The notes below the pieces were generated by a model. The model was not told the origin of the DNA, did not search any database, and saw only the letters and a list, made by a program, of their open reading frames with translations. A stretch of 64,000 nucleotides of DNA, from contig JASBVF010000003.1 in NCBI GenBank assembly GCA_030147525.1, positions 124,001 through 188,000 of the forward strand, written 5' to 3'. The translations under genes and the position numbers were made by a program. This DNA comes from Bacteroidota bacterium. GTDB taxonomy: Bacteria; Bacteroidota; Bacteroidia; Chitinophagales; Saprospiraceae. Shown piece after piece: positions 9,565 through 18,479 of the stretch (the first letter of the stretch is position 1; each line of letters begins with the position of its first letter).

Positions 9565-10102
9565 TTGATAAAATTTTAAGTTGATGAGATACCATCTGAA
9601 AACTACGGTTTCAGAAAGTCAAAAAATGTTAAATTTTTAGAAGTTGATAGGATTGTAAAAACACGGCGGCTAAGTTGACAAATTTTGTGATTCGGAAGGA
9701 TGTCCTCTTAAAACTTTTAACAAAAGAACGATTAAATAACGTTTTTGCTTCCTCGCCAAACTCAGTTATTAGGTTGATAAAAATCAGTTTATAGACAGCC
9801 TCAAAAACAATATGGCCTGAAAAACTTTTGAAAGAAGCCAACCATTCTGATTTTTTGTGAGTCTATTTAGCGTTGGTCGACAATTTTGGCGAGGCTTTTG
9901 TAAAACTGATATATGTTACCATATTCTAAAAAGCCTGCGAAAATCAAACATCTCGGGCAAGTCCCCGTTAAATACACAGATAAAATAAGTTTCAAGTTTC
10001 ATACAATTAGTGAGAGTAAATGACGCAGCGGCTGTCTTATAAGAAGGCAGCCGCCTTTTTTTTGCCGGTATCGTACCTTTGAGCCGAAAACCTGCCGGAT
10101 CA
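9565..10102. other. Long intergenic region upstream of susC and the LuxR gene
   Basis: 538 bp, AT-rich, between divergent susC and the LuxR-type gene. It must hold the susC promoter, but no convincing -33/-7 pair was found by eye. The only clear element is a Rho-independent terminator near its right end, which has no obvious gene upstream of it. Confidence 0.6.
10028..10063 (+). terminator. Orphan intrinsic terminator in the leader of the LuxR-type gene
   Basis: GCGGCTGTCTT (10028-10038) pairs with AAGGCAGCCGC (10044-10054) with one mismatch and a 5-nt loop, followed by eight T (10056-10063). No plus-strand gene precedes it within 500 bp. A 20-codon frame (ATG at 10020, stop at 10080-10082) runs across the hairpin, which would suit attenuation; a small RNA ending here is the alternative. 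Confidence 0.65.
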
Positions 10103-10546
10103 ATGAAAAAAACCATCGCCATTTACGGTTTTGTGCTTGCCTTGCTGACCTTCCTGCTGAAGTTCATCGAATACCGCTTTTTGATCCGGGAGCTGTCCAC
10201 AGAATTTTTCGTGGGAATAGTAGCGCTCTTCTTCACGGCTTTGGGTGTTTGGATGGGAATCAAAATCACCGGAAAATCACCGGACAAAAACACCCCGAAA
10301 GCCTCCGAACCTTCCGCCCATGACCAAGCCCTGACAGATCCGGACACCTTGGGCATCAGTCAGCGGGAGTTTGAAGTATTGACACTCATCGCAAAAGGTT
10401 ACTCCAACCAGCAAATTGCCGATCAGCTTTTCCTTTCCTTAAACACGGTAAAAACCCACACCTCCAACCTGTTTGCCAAGCTGGATGTGAAGCGCCGGAC
10501 GCAGGCTGTCCAGAAAGCGGGCGAACTTGGCATTCTGCCAAAATGA
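10103..10546 (+). CDS. Membrane-anchored LuxR-type HTH transcriptional regulator
   Basis: DNA-binding regulator tethered to the inner membrane. The ATG at 10103 is preferred over an upstream TTG because it gives a normal N-terminus (MKKTIAIYGF). Two hydrophobic segments lie at roughly residues 3-22 and 36-55, followed by a short polar linker. A GerE/LuxR helix-turn-helix follows at about 80-145 (LSQREFEVLTLIAKG-type, SNQQIADQLFLSLNTVKTH). There is no receiver domain, so control must come through the membrane part or a partner. It sits just ahead of a DUF4199 and a VOC gene; this trio is a recurrent Bacteroidota arrangement as far as I know, but its function is not established. Confidence 0.85.
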   Translation: MKKTIAIYGFVLALLTFLLKFIEYRFLIRELSTEFFVGIVALFFTALGVWMGIKITGKSPDKNTPKASEPSAHDQALTDPDTLGISQREFEVLTLIAKGYSNQQIADQLFLSLNTVKTHTSNLFAKLDVKRRTQAVQKAGELGILPK

Positions 10547-10552
10547 AGCTGG

Positions 10553-10603
10553 TACTTTTGGGTGAAATACACCGGCAGTGCCTACATTCATACTTTTGGG
10601 TGA
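10553..10603 (+). repeat. 13-bp direct repeat ahead of the DUF4199 gene
   Basis: TACTTTTGGGTGA occurs exactly twice, at 10553-10565 and 10591-10603, 38 bp start to start, in the gap between the LuxR-type gene and the DUF4199 gene. It could be an operator for the adjacent regulator. Confidence 0.55.
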
Positions 10604-10663
10604 GGTCGGAATGCCTGATTTGACCTTGCTTTGTGGCATTGTTTCACTAAAAAAATATGCGCC

Positions 10664-11206
10664 ATGCAAAAACTTGTACTTACCTACGGAGCCATCGCCG
10701 GACTCATCGTCACGACCATCATGCTCGTTTCTTCTTCCATCCTGATGGCAGAAGGTGCTGAAATGTCGATGCAAACAGGGGAAATCGTGGGCTATGTCTC
10801 CATGATCATTTCACTTTCCATGATTTACTTCGGGGTTCGCTCCTACCGTGACAAACACCTCGGAGGTGTTATTTCTTTTGGTCAGGCTTTTAAAACCGGC
10901 ATCCTGATTGCCCTCGTTGCCTCTGTGATCTACTCCGCTGGCTGGTTGATTTTCTTCAACCTGTCCGATGCCGCACAGCAATTCCCTGAAAAATATCTTG
11001 CCTACATGTCAGAACAACTACAGGAGTCTGGAAAAACTCAGGCAGAAATTGACGCCCAGATCGAAGGTTACCAGCAAAACATGGAAACCTACAAAAACCC
11101 AGTAGTCATGTTTGGGGTATCGCTGATGGAAATTTTCCCAGTCGGATTGTTCATCACCCTGCTCAGTGCTGTTTTATTGAAAAAGATTAATAACAGTGGC
11201 GAGTAG
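10664..11206 (+). CDS. DUF4199 family membrane protein
   Basis: Inner-membrane protein of unknown function, 180 residues from the ATG at 10664 (an upstream TTG frame extension was rejected). About four transmembrane helices are visible: LVLTYGAIAGLIVTTIMLVS, the GYVSMIISLSMIYFG stretch, ILIALVASVIYSAGWLIFF and VMFGVSLMEIFPVGLFITLL. A polar loop after helix 3 carries SEQLQESGKTQAEIDAQIEG. The RSYRDKHLGGVISFGQAF segment between helices 2 and 3 is typical of DUF4199. It lies between the LuxR-type regulator and a VOC protein and is probably co-transcribed with them. Confidence 0.85.
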   Translation: MQKLVLTYGAIAGLIVTTIMLVSSSILMAEGAEMSMQTGEIVGYVSMIISLSMIYFGVRSYRDKHLGGVISFGQAFKTGILIALVASVIYSAGWLIFFNLSDAAQQFPEKYLAYMSEQLQESGKTQAEIDAQIEGYQQNMETYKNPVVMFGVSLMEIFPVGLFITLLSAVLLKKINNSGE

Positions 11207-11293
11207 AAATTTTAGCAGGTTGGCGAGCGAATTTTCCTGGTTTTGATCCATGTTCATTCGCCTGCCTGCCTTGTAATTTTTAAAAAAATCATC

Positions 11294-11671
11294 ATGAAAA
11301 GAGTCATCGGCCTCGGCGGCATTTTTTTCAAATGTCAAGACCGTGAAACGGTAAAAAACTGGTACAGCAAACATCTTGGAATTCCTGTGGAAGACTGGGG
11401 AGCCGTCTTTCCCTGGCGGCGTCAGGACAAGCCGGAAGAAGAAACCTACACAGCATGGAGTCCTTTCAAGGGAGAGACCCAATACTTCGAACCCAGCGAA
11501 CACGACTACATGATCAACTACCAGGTCGAAAACCTGCATGAACTACTCGAGGTGCTTCGCAAGGAAGGTGTCACCGTGCTGGAGAAAACCGAGGAATCGG
11601 AGTTTGGAAAATTTGGCTGGATCATCGACCCGGAAGGCCGTAAAATCGAACTTTGGGAGCCGCCGGTCTGA
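11294..11671 (+). CDS. VOC superfamily (glyoxalase/bleomycin-resistance-like) protein
   Basis: Small cytosolic protein of 125 residues from the ATG at 11294. Two beta-alpha-beta-beta-beta modules of the vicinal oxygen chelate fold are visible: GIFFKCQDRETVKNWYSKHL, then YQVENLHELLEVLRKEGV leading to FGKFGWIIDPEGRKIELWEP. The ending D-P-E-G-x-x-I-E-L-W-E matches the family, including the Glu that commonly acts as a metal ligand. The substrate is unknown; many members of this subgroup have no assigned reaction. Last gene of the LuxR-DUF4199-VOC set. Confidence 0.88.
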   Translation: MKRVIGLGGIFFKCQDRETVKNWYSKHLGIPVEDWGAVFPWRRQDKPEEETYTAWSPFKGETQYFEPSEHDYMINYQVENLHELLEVLRKEGVTVLEKTEESEFGKFGWIIDPEGRKIELWEPPV

Positions 11672-11754
11672 CAAAATCAAAAACACGCTCTCCTCTATTT
11701 CTCTCCTTTCTTCCACGATTCATTCCCCTTGGTGGAAAAATTTTAAAGAAAACT

Positions 11755-11786
11755 CAGGAAACTTTAAACCTTGCCAAAGTTTCCTG
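11755..11786. promoter_or_regulatory. Candidate TetR operator upstream of the efflux operon
   Basis: Perfect 11-bp inverted repeat CAGGAAACTTT (11755-11765) / AAAGTTTCCTG (11776-11786) with a 10-bp spacer, ending 47 bp before the TetR start. The lack of a T-run argues against a terminator for the VOC gene; the position fits autorepression by the TetR protein. Confidence 0.55.
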
Positions 11787-11833
11787 TGTTTCTGCCGTAT
11801 CTTTTATCCCAAACAAAATATTCAGCGACCTAC

Positions 11834-12460
11834 ATGGATGTAAGAAGTGAAATTGTTAGCCGTTCAGAGCGGCTTTTTCTCCACCTGGGAGTGCGCAGTG
11901 TCACCATGGATGACATTGCCCGGGAACTTGGAATTTCGAAAAAAACGCTCTATCAGCACTTTGACAACAAGGACAGCCTCGTGGAGGAGGCCATTCGTAG
12001 ACACATTGACCGGGAGAGGGAGGTGATGAACAGGATTTGTGAAATTGCCGAAAATGCCCTGGATGAAATCCGCAACATGGGCGCTTTTATCACTTCCACG
12101 ATCGAGGATGTATCCGCCAGTACCCTGTACGACCTCCAAAAGTACTACCGTAAATCGTGGGAGCTTTTGATGACCCGGCAGGATGAACATGTCCTGAGTT
12201 GCATTATGAAAAACATCGAACGTGGCATTGGCGAAGGCCTGTACAGAAGTGATTTACAAGCCGAGATCGTCGCAAAAATTTACGCTAAGGCAACTTACAT
12301 GATCGTGGATGAAATATCGAACTCTGCATCCAGATTCAGCCGCCGCCAGCTGATCTGGGAACTACACAACTACCACATCCACGCCATTGCTACCGAAAGA
12401 GGGCTGAACATTTGGAAACAGTACAGCGGCGAATTGAAATATTACGACATTAAAAAGTGA
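11834..12460 (+). CDS. TetR/AcrR-family transcriptional regulator
   Basis: Likely local repressor of the downstream RND efflux genes. 208 residues from the ATG at 11834 (MDVRSEIVSRSERLFLHLGV). The N-terminal helix-turn-helix is clear: MDDIARELGISKKTLYQHFD at about residues 25-45. The rest is an all-helical ligand-binding and dimerisation domain without recognisable ligand residues. It is followed after 84 bp by tolC-MFP-RND genes on the same strand, the standard arrangement for a drug- or bile-type inducible pump. A palindrome just upstream is the best operator candidate. Confidence 0.9.
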   Translation: MDVRSEIVSRSERLFLHLGVRSVTMDDIARELGISKKTLYQHFDNKDSLVEEAIRRHIDREREVMNRICEIAENALDEIRNMGAFITSTIEDVSASTLYDLQKYYRKSWELLMTRQDEHVLSCIMKNIERGIGEGLYRSDLQAEIVAKIYAKATYMIVDEISNSASRFSRRQLIWELHNYHIHAIATERGLNIWKQYSGELKYYDIKK

Positions 12461-12544
12461 GTTGTTTTCGATTGCCGGCAGGCCGGTTCATTCAATAAAA
12501 ACGGCCTCCAGTCGCTAACAATTTGTAACGAATAACTAACCTTG

Positions 12545-13885
12545 ATGAAAAAAATTGGATTTCTCCTGACTTTACTGGCGCTGCAAGTCCCCTTGCTGAT
12601 GGCCCAGCAACCACTCGATCTGAAGACTGCCCTACGTTATGCAGTGGATCATCATTCCAGCATTCAAAAAGCAAATCTCGACATCCGGAAGGGTCAACAG
12701 TTGGTGCGTGAATCGCTCAGTACCGGGCTGCCGCAGATCAATGCCTCAGGTACCATTCTGAACAACCCGGCCATTCCTACCAGCTTCGTCCCTGCCGAGT
12801 TTTTTGGCGGGCAGCCCGGCGACTTCGCCCAGGTGCAGTTTGGTACCAACTGGAATGCGACCACCGGCATTTCCCTCGAGCAACTTGTTTTCAGCAAAAG
12901 CTGGCTACTCGGATTGAAAGCAACCCGTGAGTTGACGGAATTTTATGACCTCATGCTTTCGAAAAGCAAGGAGGAGGTAGTGTACGAGGTGGCAAAATTA
13001 TATTATCAAATACAGCTCAGCCGCACCCAGCGAGGCATACTGGAAGCAAACCTGGGGCAAATCGAAGGCTTGCTGACCGTTACCCAAAAACAGTTTGAAA
13101 ATGGCTTTGCTAAAAAGATAGACATGGACCGACTGAAAGTCCAGCAGTCAAACCTGCAAATCCAGCTCAACAACCTCGACCTCCAGATCAAACAGGCGGA
13201 GCAGGCCCTGAAGTTTTCTATGGAAATGCCGCTGGAAACGGAAATCGTACTGACGGATACCATTTCGGAAGCGACTTTTCAGGAGGTAGACCCCACCGTC
13301 ATTCAACCCAACTGGCAGCAAAAACCTGCCCTTTCCATTTTGAAAAAACAGCAGGAGCTTTACCTCCTGGATGAAAAACGCTGGAAGTCGGGCTACTTCC
13401 CCACCCTCTCGTTTTTTGCCAACTACAACTACCAGTGGCAGGCCAACAACATCAGCGATTTTGGAACGGGCCGTAACTGGACGGACTTTTCACAAATTGG
13501 CCTCCGGATTAACGTGCCCATTTTCGATGGCTTTTTCAAAGACAGCCAGGTGCAATCGGCTCGCCTGAACAACCTACAGCTGGCCCAGGATTACCGCATG
13601 GCTTCACTCGGCCTTCAGCTCAGGCACGAGGCTGCTGTCACCTCTCTTCGCACGAACCAAAATACCCTTCGTTCCGCCCGGGATACCCGCCAGATGTCGG
13701 AGGAAGTGTACCGGGTAGCCCAGAGCCGCTTCCGGGAAGGCATTGCCCCGATCACGGAATTACTGGATGCAGAATCTTCCATGCGGCAGGCTCAAACCAA
13801 TTACATCACCACGCTGGCGCAGATCAAACTTGCAGAAATTGACTTGCTCAACGTCAACGGTCAACTTATAAAAATGGCAGAGTGA
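12545..13885 (+). CDS. tolC: TolC-family outer-membrane efflux protein
   Basis: Forms the outer-membrane exit duct of the tripartite pump. ATG at 12545 chosen over the adjacent TTG. Signal peptide MKKIGFLLTLLALQVPLLMAQQ. Two outer-membrane efflux protein (OEP) repeats are visible, with long heptad-rich helices (for example SLRTNQNTLRSARDTRQMSEE and the stretch ending in LAEIDLLNVNGQLIK) and the conserved SRFREGIAPITELLDAE near the C-terminus. 446 residues is normal length. First structural gene after tetR and followed by the adaptor gene. Confidence 0.93.
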   Translation: MKKIGFLLTLLALQVPLLMAQQPLDLKTALRYAVDHHSSIQKANLDIRKGQQLVRESLSTGLPQINASGTILNNPAIPTSFVPAEFFGGQPGDFAQVQFGTNWNATTGISLEQLVFSKSWLLGLKATRELTEFYDLMLSKSKEEVVYEVAKLYYQIQLSRTQRGILEANLGQIEGLLTVTQKQFENGFAKKIDMDRLKVQQSNLQIQLNNLDLQIKQAEQALKFSMEMPLETEIVLTDTISEATFQEVDPTVIQPNWQQKPALSILKKQQELYLLDEKRWKSGYFPTLSFFANYNYQWQANNISDFGTGRNWTDFSQIGLRINVPIFDGFFKDSQVQSARLNNLQLAQDYRMASLGLQLRHEAAVTSLRTNQNTLRSARDTRQMSEEVYRVAQSRFREGIAPITELLDAESSMRQAQTNYITTLAQIKLAEIDLLNVNGQLIKMAE

Positions 13886-13960
13886 TGTTTGATGGCAGGG
13901 TCAGAGATCCGCAAAAACAATCACCTGACTGTACAATAATCAGCAATTAACAATTCTTCA

Positions 13961-15028
13961 ATGAAAAAGATAATCAAACCAATTCTCTGGGTTTTAGCAC
14001 TGGGCACTTTGGGTTACTTCACAGTTACACAACTGGCCAAAAACAAGGAAAAACTGGAAGAGGATTCTAAACTCTCCCAGGAACGAAATACCGTCATTCC
14101 TGTCATCACGAGCCAGGTTGGAACCAAAATGATGAAAGGCAGTTTCAACGTGATCGGCAACTTTGCACCCTACCAACAGGTGGCGGTTATGAGCGAATCA
14201 GCCGGTAAAATCACCCAGCTTAATTTTGAAAACGGTTCAACTGTGCAGGCAGGCGCCGTACTCGCAACCATCGACAACGACCTGCTGAAAATTCAACTTG
14301 AAACGACCAAAACCAATCTGGCAAAAGCCGAAAATGATTTCAAAAGGCTGAACAATCTGCTCGGTGACGGCGGTGTGACGCAGCAGCAAATCGACGATGC
14401 CAAACTTGGCATTGACAATCTGCGCTCGCAAATCAAATCTATCGAAAAGCAAATTGCGATGAGCTACGTCAAAGCGCCCATCTCAGGCGTCATTTCCAAT
14501 AAAATGGTGGAAAAAGGTTCGCTCGTTTCACCCGCCATGAAAATGGCAGACATCACCAACATCAGTCGACTGAAAATGCAGGTATTTCTGACGGAAGAGC
14601 AGGTGGTTACGGTCAAAAAAGGACAGCGCCTACGCATGAAAGCAGATTTGTTTCCTGATAAAAATTTTGAGGGTGTAGTTTCTTTCATCGATGTCAACGC
14701 AGGGCCTGCCCGCCGTTACCTCGTCGAGGTGGAAATCAGCAATCCCGGCAACACGCTCAGAGCCGGCATGACCGGTACTGTCTTTTTTGAAGGAGGGGCC
14801 GACCGGGAGGTGTTAGCCATCACCCGTGAGGCTATCGTCGGCAGTTTGCAGGAAGCCAAAGTTTACGTGGTGGAAAACGGTAAAGCTGTGCTCCGCAACA
14901 TCGAAACCGGCAGCGTCTTCGACGACTTTGTGCAGGTACGCAGCGGCCTGGAAGCAGGTGAAACCATCGTCACCTCCGGACAGATCAACCTTGAAGACGG
15001 TACGGAAATTCAGGTTGCTGAGAAGTAG
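13961..15028 (+). CDS. RND efflux periplasmic adaptor (MFP/HlyD family)
   Basis: Bridges the inner-membrane pump and TolC. One N-terminal membrane-anchoring helix (IIKPILWVLALGTLGYFTV). Then a lipoyl/biotinyl half-motif region (GKITQLNFENGSTVQAGAVL), a short alpha-hairpin (residues about 110-160, LETTKTNLAKAENDFKRLNN and the return helix), and the second half (MSYVKAPISGVISNKMVEKG). A beta-barrel domain and a membrane-proximal domain follow, ending DGTEIQVAEK. 355 residues. It lies 75 bp after tolC and 72 bp before the pump gene. Confidence 0.93.
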   Translation: MKKIIKPILWVLALGTLGYFTVTQLAKNKEKLEEDSKLSQERNTVIPVITSQVGTKMMKGSFNVIGNFAPYQQVAVMSESAGKITQLNFENGSTVQAGAVLATIDNDLLKIQLETTKTNLAKAENDFKRLNNLLGDGGVTQQQIDDAKLGIDNLRSQIKSIEKQIAMSYVKAPISGVISNKMVEKGSLVSPAMKMADITNISRLKMQVFLTEEQVVTVKKGQRLRMKADLFPDKNFEGVVSFIDVNAGPARRYLVEVEISNPGNTLRAGMTGTVFFEGGADREVLAITREAIVGSLQEAKVYVVENGKAVLRNIETGSVFDDFVQVRSGLEAGETIVTSGQINLEDGTEIQVAEK

Positions 15029-15058
15029 TTTACCAGAGGTGAGCAATGAATTATTTTT

Positions 15059-15092
15059 CATTCCTCATCCCTCATTCCTAATTCCTCATTTC
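15059..15092 (+). repeat. Period-7 repeat in the adaptor-pump spacer
   Basis: Four 7-bp units and a partial fifth, CATTCCT CATCCCT CATTCCT AATTCCT CATTTC, immediately before the RND gene. Similar period-7 arrays form the arms of intercistronic hairpins elsewhere in this window (33418-33497, 43025-43102). Confidence 0.65.
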
Positions 15093-15100
15093 AAAATAAA

Positions 15101-18100
15101 ATGTCAATTACCGAACTATCCATAAAACGCCCATCCCTCATCATCGTTATTTTTCTGGTGTTGGGCATTGCCGGTATTTTTAGTTATTACCAGCTGGCGT
15201 ACGAATTAATCCCGAAATTCAATGCGCCGAACGTCATCATTTCCACCATTTACCCCGGCGCAAGCCCTTCGGAGGTGGAAAACTCGGTGACCAAGCCGAT
15301 CGAAGATGCCGTATCGGGCATGGAGAATATCGTTTCCATGCGGAGCACTTCTTTTGAAAGTCTATCTTTCATCAACGTGGAACTCAAGGACGGTACCGAC
15401 GTGGACCTCGCCCTGGCCGATGCGCAGCGAAAAATCAACGCTTCCGCCAGCAACTTGCCTGACGGCGCCCAGCCTCCGGCCCTTACAAAATTCTCCTCGG
15501 ATGAATTTCCTATTTTGAGCATCGGCGCTACCTCAAACGCATCCATCACTGATTTTTACGATGTAGTGAAAGACCGGGTGGTCCCGACTTTCGCCAGTGT
15601 GCAGGGTGTCGGCGAAGTGAGGATTATCGGTGGACAGGAGCGTGAAATTAAAGTCAACGTAAACCGTCAGGCGCTGGAAGCCAGAGGCATGACCATTCTG
15701 CAGGTGTTGCAGGCGATCAAGTCGGCCAACCTTGACTTCCCCACCGGTAAAATTGAAAGCCCCGGCGAACAGGTCATCGTCCGCCTTGCCGGTAAGTTTC
15801 AGACCATCGACGATTTGCGATCACTCGTCATTTTCAACAACCCTCAAACCGGCGCACCGGTCAAACTCAGCGAGGTGGCCGAGGTAACAGACGGGCAGAA
15901 AGACCTGAAAACACTCAGCCGGGTAAATGGTAAAAGCGCCATCCTGCTGCAAGTGCTTAAAACTTCTGACGCCAACGCCGTAGCTGTTGCGGACGGTGTG
16001 CGCTCGAAAATTGCGCAGCTCGAAGATCAGTTTCAGCCACAAAATCTGAAGTTTGAAATTGCAAACGACCAGACCGACTTTACCCGTGAAGCCGTTGAAG
16101 CGGTGCAGCATGATCTGGTGCTGGCCATCGTGCTCGTGGCGGTGGTGATGTTGTTTTTCCTGCATTCCATCCGAAACGCTGTGATTGTTATGCTGGCCAT
16201 CCCGACCTCGCTGCTAACGACGATCATCATGATGTATGCCTTTGGATTTACGCTCAACCTCATGTCCTTGCTGGCTATGTCGCTGGTCGTGGGTATCCTC
16301 GTCGACGATTCCATCGTGGTGCTGGAAAACATTTACCGGCACCTGGAGCAAGGGATGAAACGACGAGCAGCGGCCCTGCTGGGCCGAAATGAAATCGCCT
16401 TTACGGCACTTTCGATCACACTGGTGGACGTGGTGGTGTTTGTGCCGATTGCCTTGTCTGGTGGCATCGTCGGAAACATTATGCGTCAATTTGCACTCGT
16501 GGTAACTTTCTCCACGCTGATGTCGCTGTTCGTTTCGTTTACGCTGACACCCATGCTGGCCAGCCGCTTTTCCAAGCTGGAAAAATTCAACAATCGCACC
16601 TTATTCGGATTTTTATTCAACGGTTTCGAGAACATCCTGCACCGGGTGAACAATTGGTACGCCCGGCAGGTGGGACGTATTTTAAGGCCCATCAAAATAT
16701 CCTACAGCGCCGCACGGGTCAGAAGGCTTGAAGTGCTGGAAGCAAAGGATGGTGTTCCCCGGAAAAAACATTTCAACTTATACCTCAATGCCATCCTGGT
16801 CTCCTTGTTGACGGCCGTGATCTTTTTCAGCTCATTCGGACTGGTGAGCGGCGGCTACATCGGTACGGCTTTCATTCAACCTGGCGACCGTGGCGAGGTC
16901 ATCGTGCGGCTCGAATTACCGAAGGATGCTACCCTGCGGGAAACCAATCTTGCCACGCAAAAAACAGAAGCCTTGCTGCGTGAAAACAAAGACGTCACCA
17001 AAGTCTTTTCCACGGTTGGTATCACCTCAGGTGTACTTGGCAGCCGGGACGTGCCCAACACGGCGGAGTTGACGCTCAAACTCGTTCCGCAAAATGAACG
17101 TGCCGGCGGCATCAATTCTGACCTTTTCGGACAGCGCATGCGCAACGAAATTGAAAAACAACTCCCTGGCGTCAAAGTCACTTCGGCGCCCGTTTCCTTC
17201 TTCGGAGGAGCCGACCAGGCACCCATCATCATTTTCTTTAGTGGAAACAACAAGGACGCCGTGATGGAGTATGCCGGAAAAGTGCTACAAGAAATAAAAA
17301 ACATCGAGGGTATTCTGCAACCTGAACTCAGCATTGAAGAAGGAAATCCTGAAATCAAAGTGACCGTTGACCGGGAACGCATGGCTGAATATGGCCTGAG
17401 CATGGAAATGGTGGGTGCCACCATGCAGACAGCTTTTAACGGAAATGATGACGTGCAATACCGTGCCGGCGACAAAGAATACGATATCATGGTAAAAATG
17501 GACGACTTCAACCGAAAGGACGTCAAGGATATATCCAACCTGACCCTGCTCAACAACCGGGGCCAGTTGATCCGACTTAGCCAATTTGCCAACATCGTGC
17601 AATCCACCGGCCCCAACCAGCTGGAAAGAACTGACAGGCAACCCTCGGTCACTATCACATCACAGATTCTGGGCCGCCCTTCGGGCGACATTGGTACGGA
17701 TATCAAAAATCTTTTCAAGGATAAAATGCCGCCGCCACAGGGCGTACTCATCAGCTACGATGGTGAAATCAAACAGCAGGAGCAGGGCTTTGGCAGTCTG
17801 GGATATGCCTTCCTGGCAAGTATTTTCCTGGTGTACTTCATCCTCGTTGCGTTGTACGACCGCTGGACGTCACCGCTGGTAGTTGTCACCTCCTTCGTTG
17901 GTTTGGCGGGTTCGTTGCTGGCGATGGCGCTGACTCTGAGCGTACTGGACATTTTCTCCATCCTGGGTATTATTATGATGATCGGTCTGGTGGCTAAAAA
18001 CGCCATCCTGCTGGTTGATTTTGCTAATCAGGCAATGGAGGAAGGCATGGAAATACGAGAAGCACTGATCGAAGCGGGCCGCACCCGTCTTCGCCCGATT

Positions 18101-18376
18101 CTGATGACGACTATCGCTATGTCGGTAGGCTTTTTGCCTATTGCCCTTGCCAAGGGTGCAGGTGCCGAGTGGAAAAACGGCCTGGCCTGGGCGCTCATCG
18201 GCGGGTTGATCTCGTCCATGATTCTGACACTCTTCGTCGCTCCCGTCGCTTTTATGTTCATTGAAGGGATGCGTTCAAGATTCAGCAAACTCATGAAATA
18301 CCTCGGATTTAAAGATGAAGAAGATGCAGAAGCGGAAGAGGAGGCTTTTCAAATGATTGTCAAAAATCAGGGGTAA
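15101..18376 (+). CDS. RND-family efflux transporter permease (AcrB/HAE1-like)
   Basis: Proton-driven inner-membrane drug or metabolite exporter, 1091 residues. N-terminal helix SLIIVIFLVLGIAGIFSYYQ, large periplasmic loop, then six TM helices. TM4 has SLLAMSLVVGILVDDSIVVLE with the paired Asp of the proton relay. A second periplasmic loop and a second TM bundle follow (FSILGIIMMIGLVAKNAILL). The cytoplasmic tail is acidic (DEEDAEAEEEAF). About 90 extra residues between the two halves (around ARQVGRILRPIKISYSAAR) are common in Bacteroidota homologues. Last gene of the tetR-tolC-MFP-RND unit, followed by a strong terminator. Confidence 0.95.
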   Translation: MSITELSIKRPSLIIVIFLVLGIAGIFSYYQLAYELIPKFNAPNVIISTIYPGASPSEVENSVTKPIEDAVSGMENIVSMRSTSFESLSFINVELKDGTDVDLALADAQRKINASASNLPDGAQPPALTKFSSDEFPILSIGATSNASITDFYDVVKDRVVPTFASVQGVGEVRIIGGQEREIKVNVNRQALEARGMTILQVLQAIKSANLDFPTGKIESPGEQVIVRLAGKFQTIDDLRSLVIFNNPQTGAPVKLSEVAEVTDGQKDLKTLSRVNGKSAILLQVLKTSDANAVAVADGVRSKIAQLEDQFQPQNLKFEIANDQTDFTREAVEAVQHDLVLAIVLVAVVMLFFLHSIRNAVIVMLAIPTSLLTTIIMMYAFGFTLNLMSLLAMSLVVGILVDDSIVVLENIYRHLEQGMKRRAAALLGRNEIAFTALSITLVDVVVFVPIALSGGIVGNIMRQFALVVTFSTLMSLFVSFTLTPMLASRFSKLEKFNNRTLFGFLFNGFENILHRVNNWYARQVGRILRPIKISYSAARVRRLEVLEAKDGVPRKKHFNLYLNAILVSLLTAVIFFSSFGLVSGGYIGTAFIQPGDRGEVIVRLELPKDATLRETNLATQKTEALLRENKDVTKVFSTVGITSGVLGSRDVPNTAELTLKLVPQNERAGGINSDLFGQRMRNEIEKQLPGVKVTSAPVSFFGGADQAPIIIFFSGNNKDAVMEYAGKVLQEIKNIEGILQPELSIEEGNPEIKVTVDRERMAEYGLSMEMVGATMQTAFNGNDDVQYRAGDKEYDIMVKMDDFNRKDVKDISNLTLLNNRGQLIRLSQFANIVQSTGPNQLERTDRQPSVTITSQILGRPSGDIGTDIKNLFKDKMPPPQGVLISYDGEIKQQEQGFGSLGYAFLASIFLVYFILVALYDRWTSPLVVVTSFVGLAGSLLAMALTLSVLDIFSILGIIMMIGLVAKNAILLVDFANQAMEEGMEIREALIEAGRTRLRPILMTTIAMSVGFLPIALAKGAGAEWKNGLAWALIGGLISSMILTLFVAPVAFMFIEGMRSRFSKLMKYLGFKDEEDAEAEEEAFQMIVKNQG

Positions 18377-18397
18377 GCCTGACGAATTTCATCTTAA

Positions 18398-18440
18398 ACA
18401 AAAGCGCCGGCGAAATAGCAATTCCGCCGGCGCTTTTAGT
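18398..18440. terminator. Bidirectional terminator between the RND pump and the receiver-CRP gene
   Basis: Perfect 13-bp inverted repeat AAAAGCGCCGGCG (18400-18412) / CGCCGGCGCTTTT (18425-18437). The A and T flanks allow termination on both strands between these convergent genes. Confidence 0.85.
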
Positions 18441-18479
18441 TTGTCAACCAGCACTTTCGAATAAAAATGGCTAACCAAA

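Noticed and set aside
16876-17751. A 291-codon antisense frame inside the RND pump gene
   Set aside because: Ser/Arg-rich shadow of a conserved transporter; no start context or domain.
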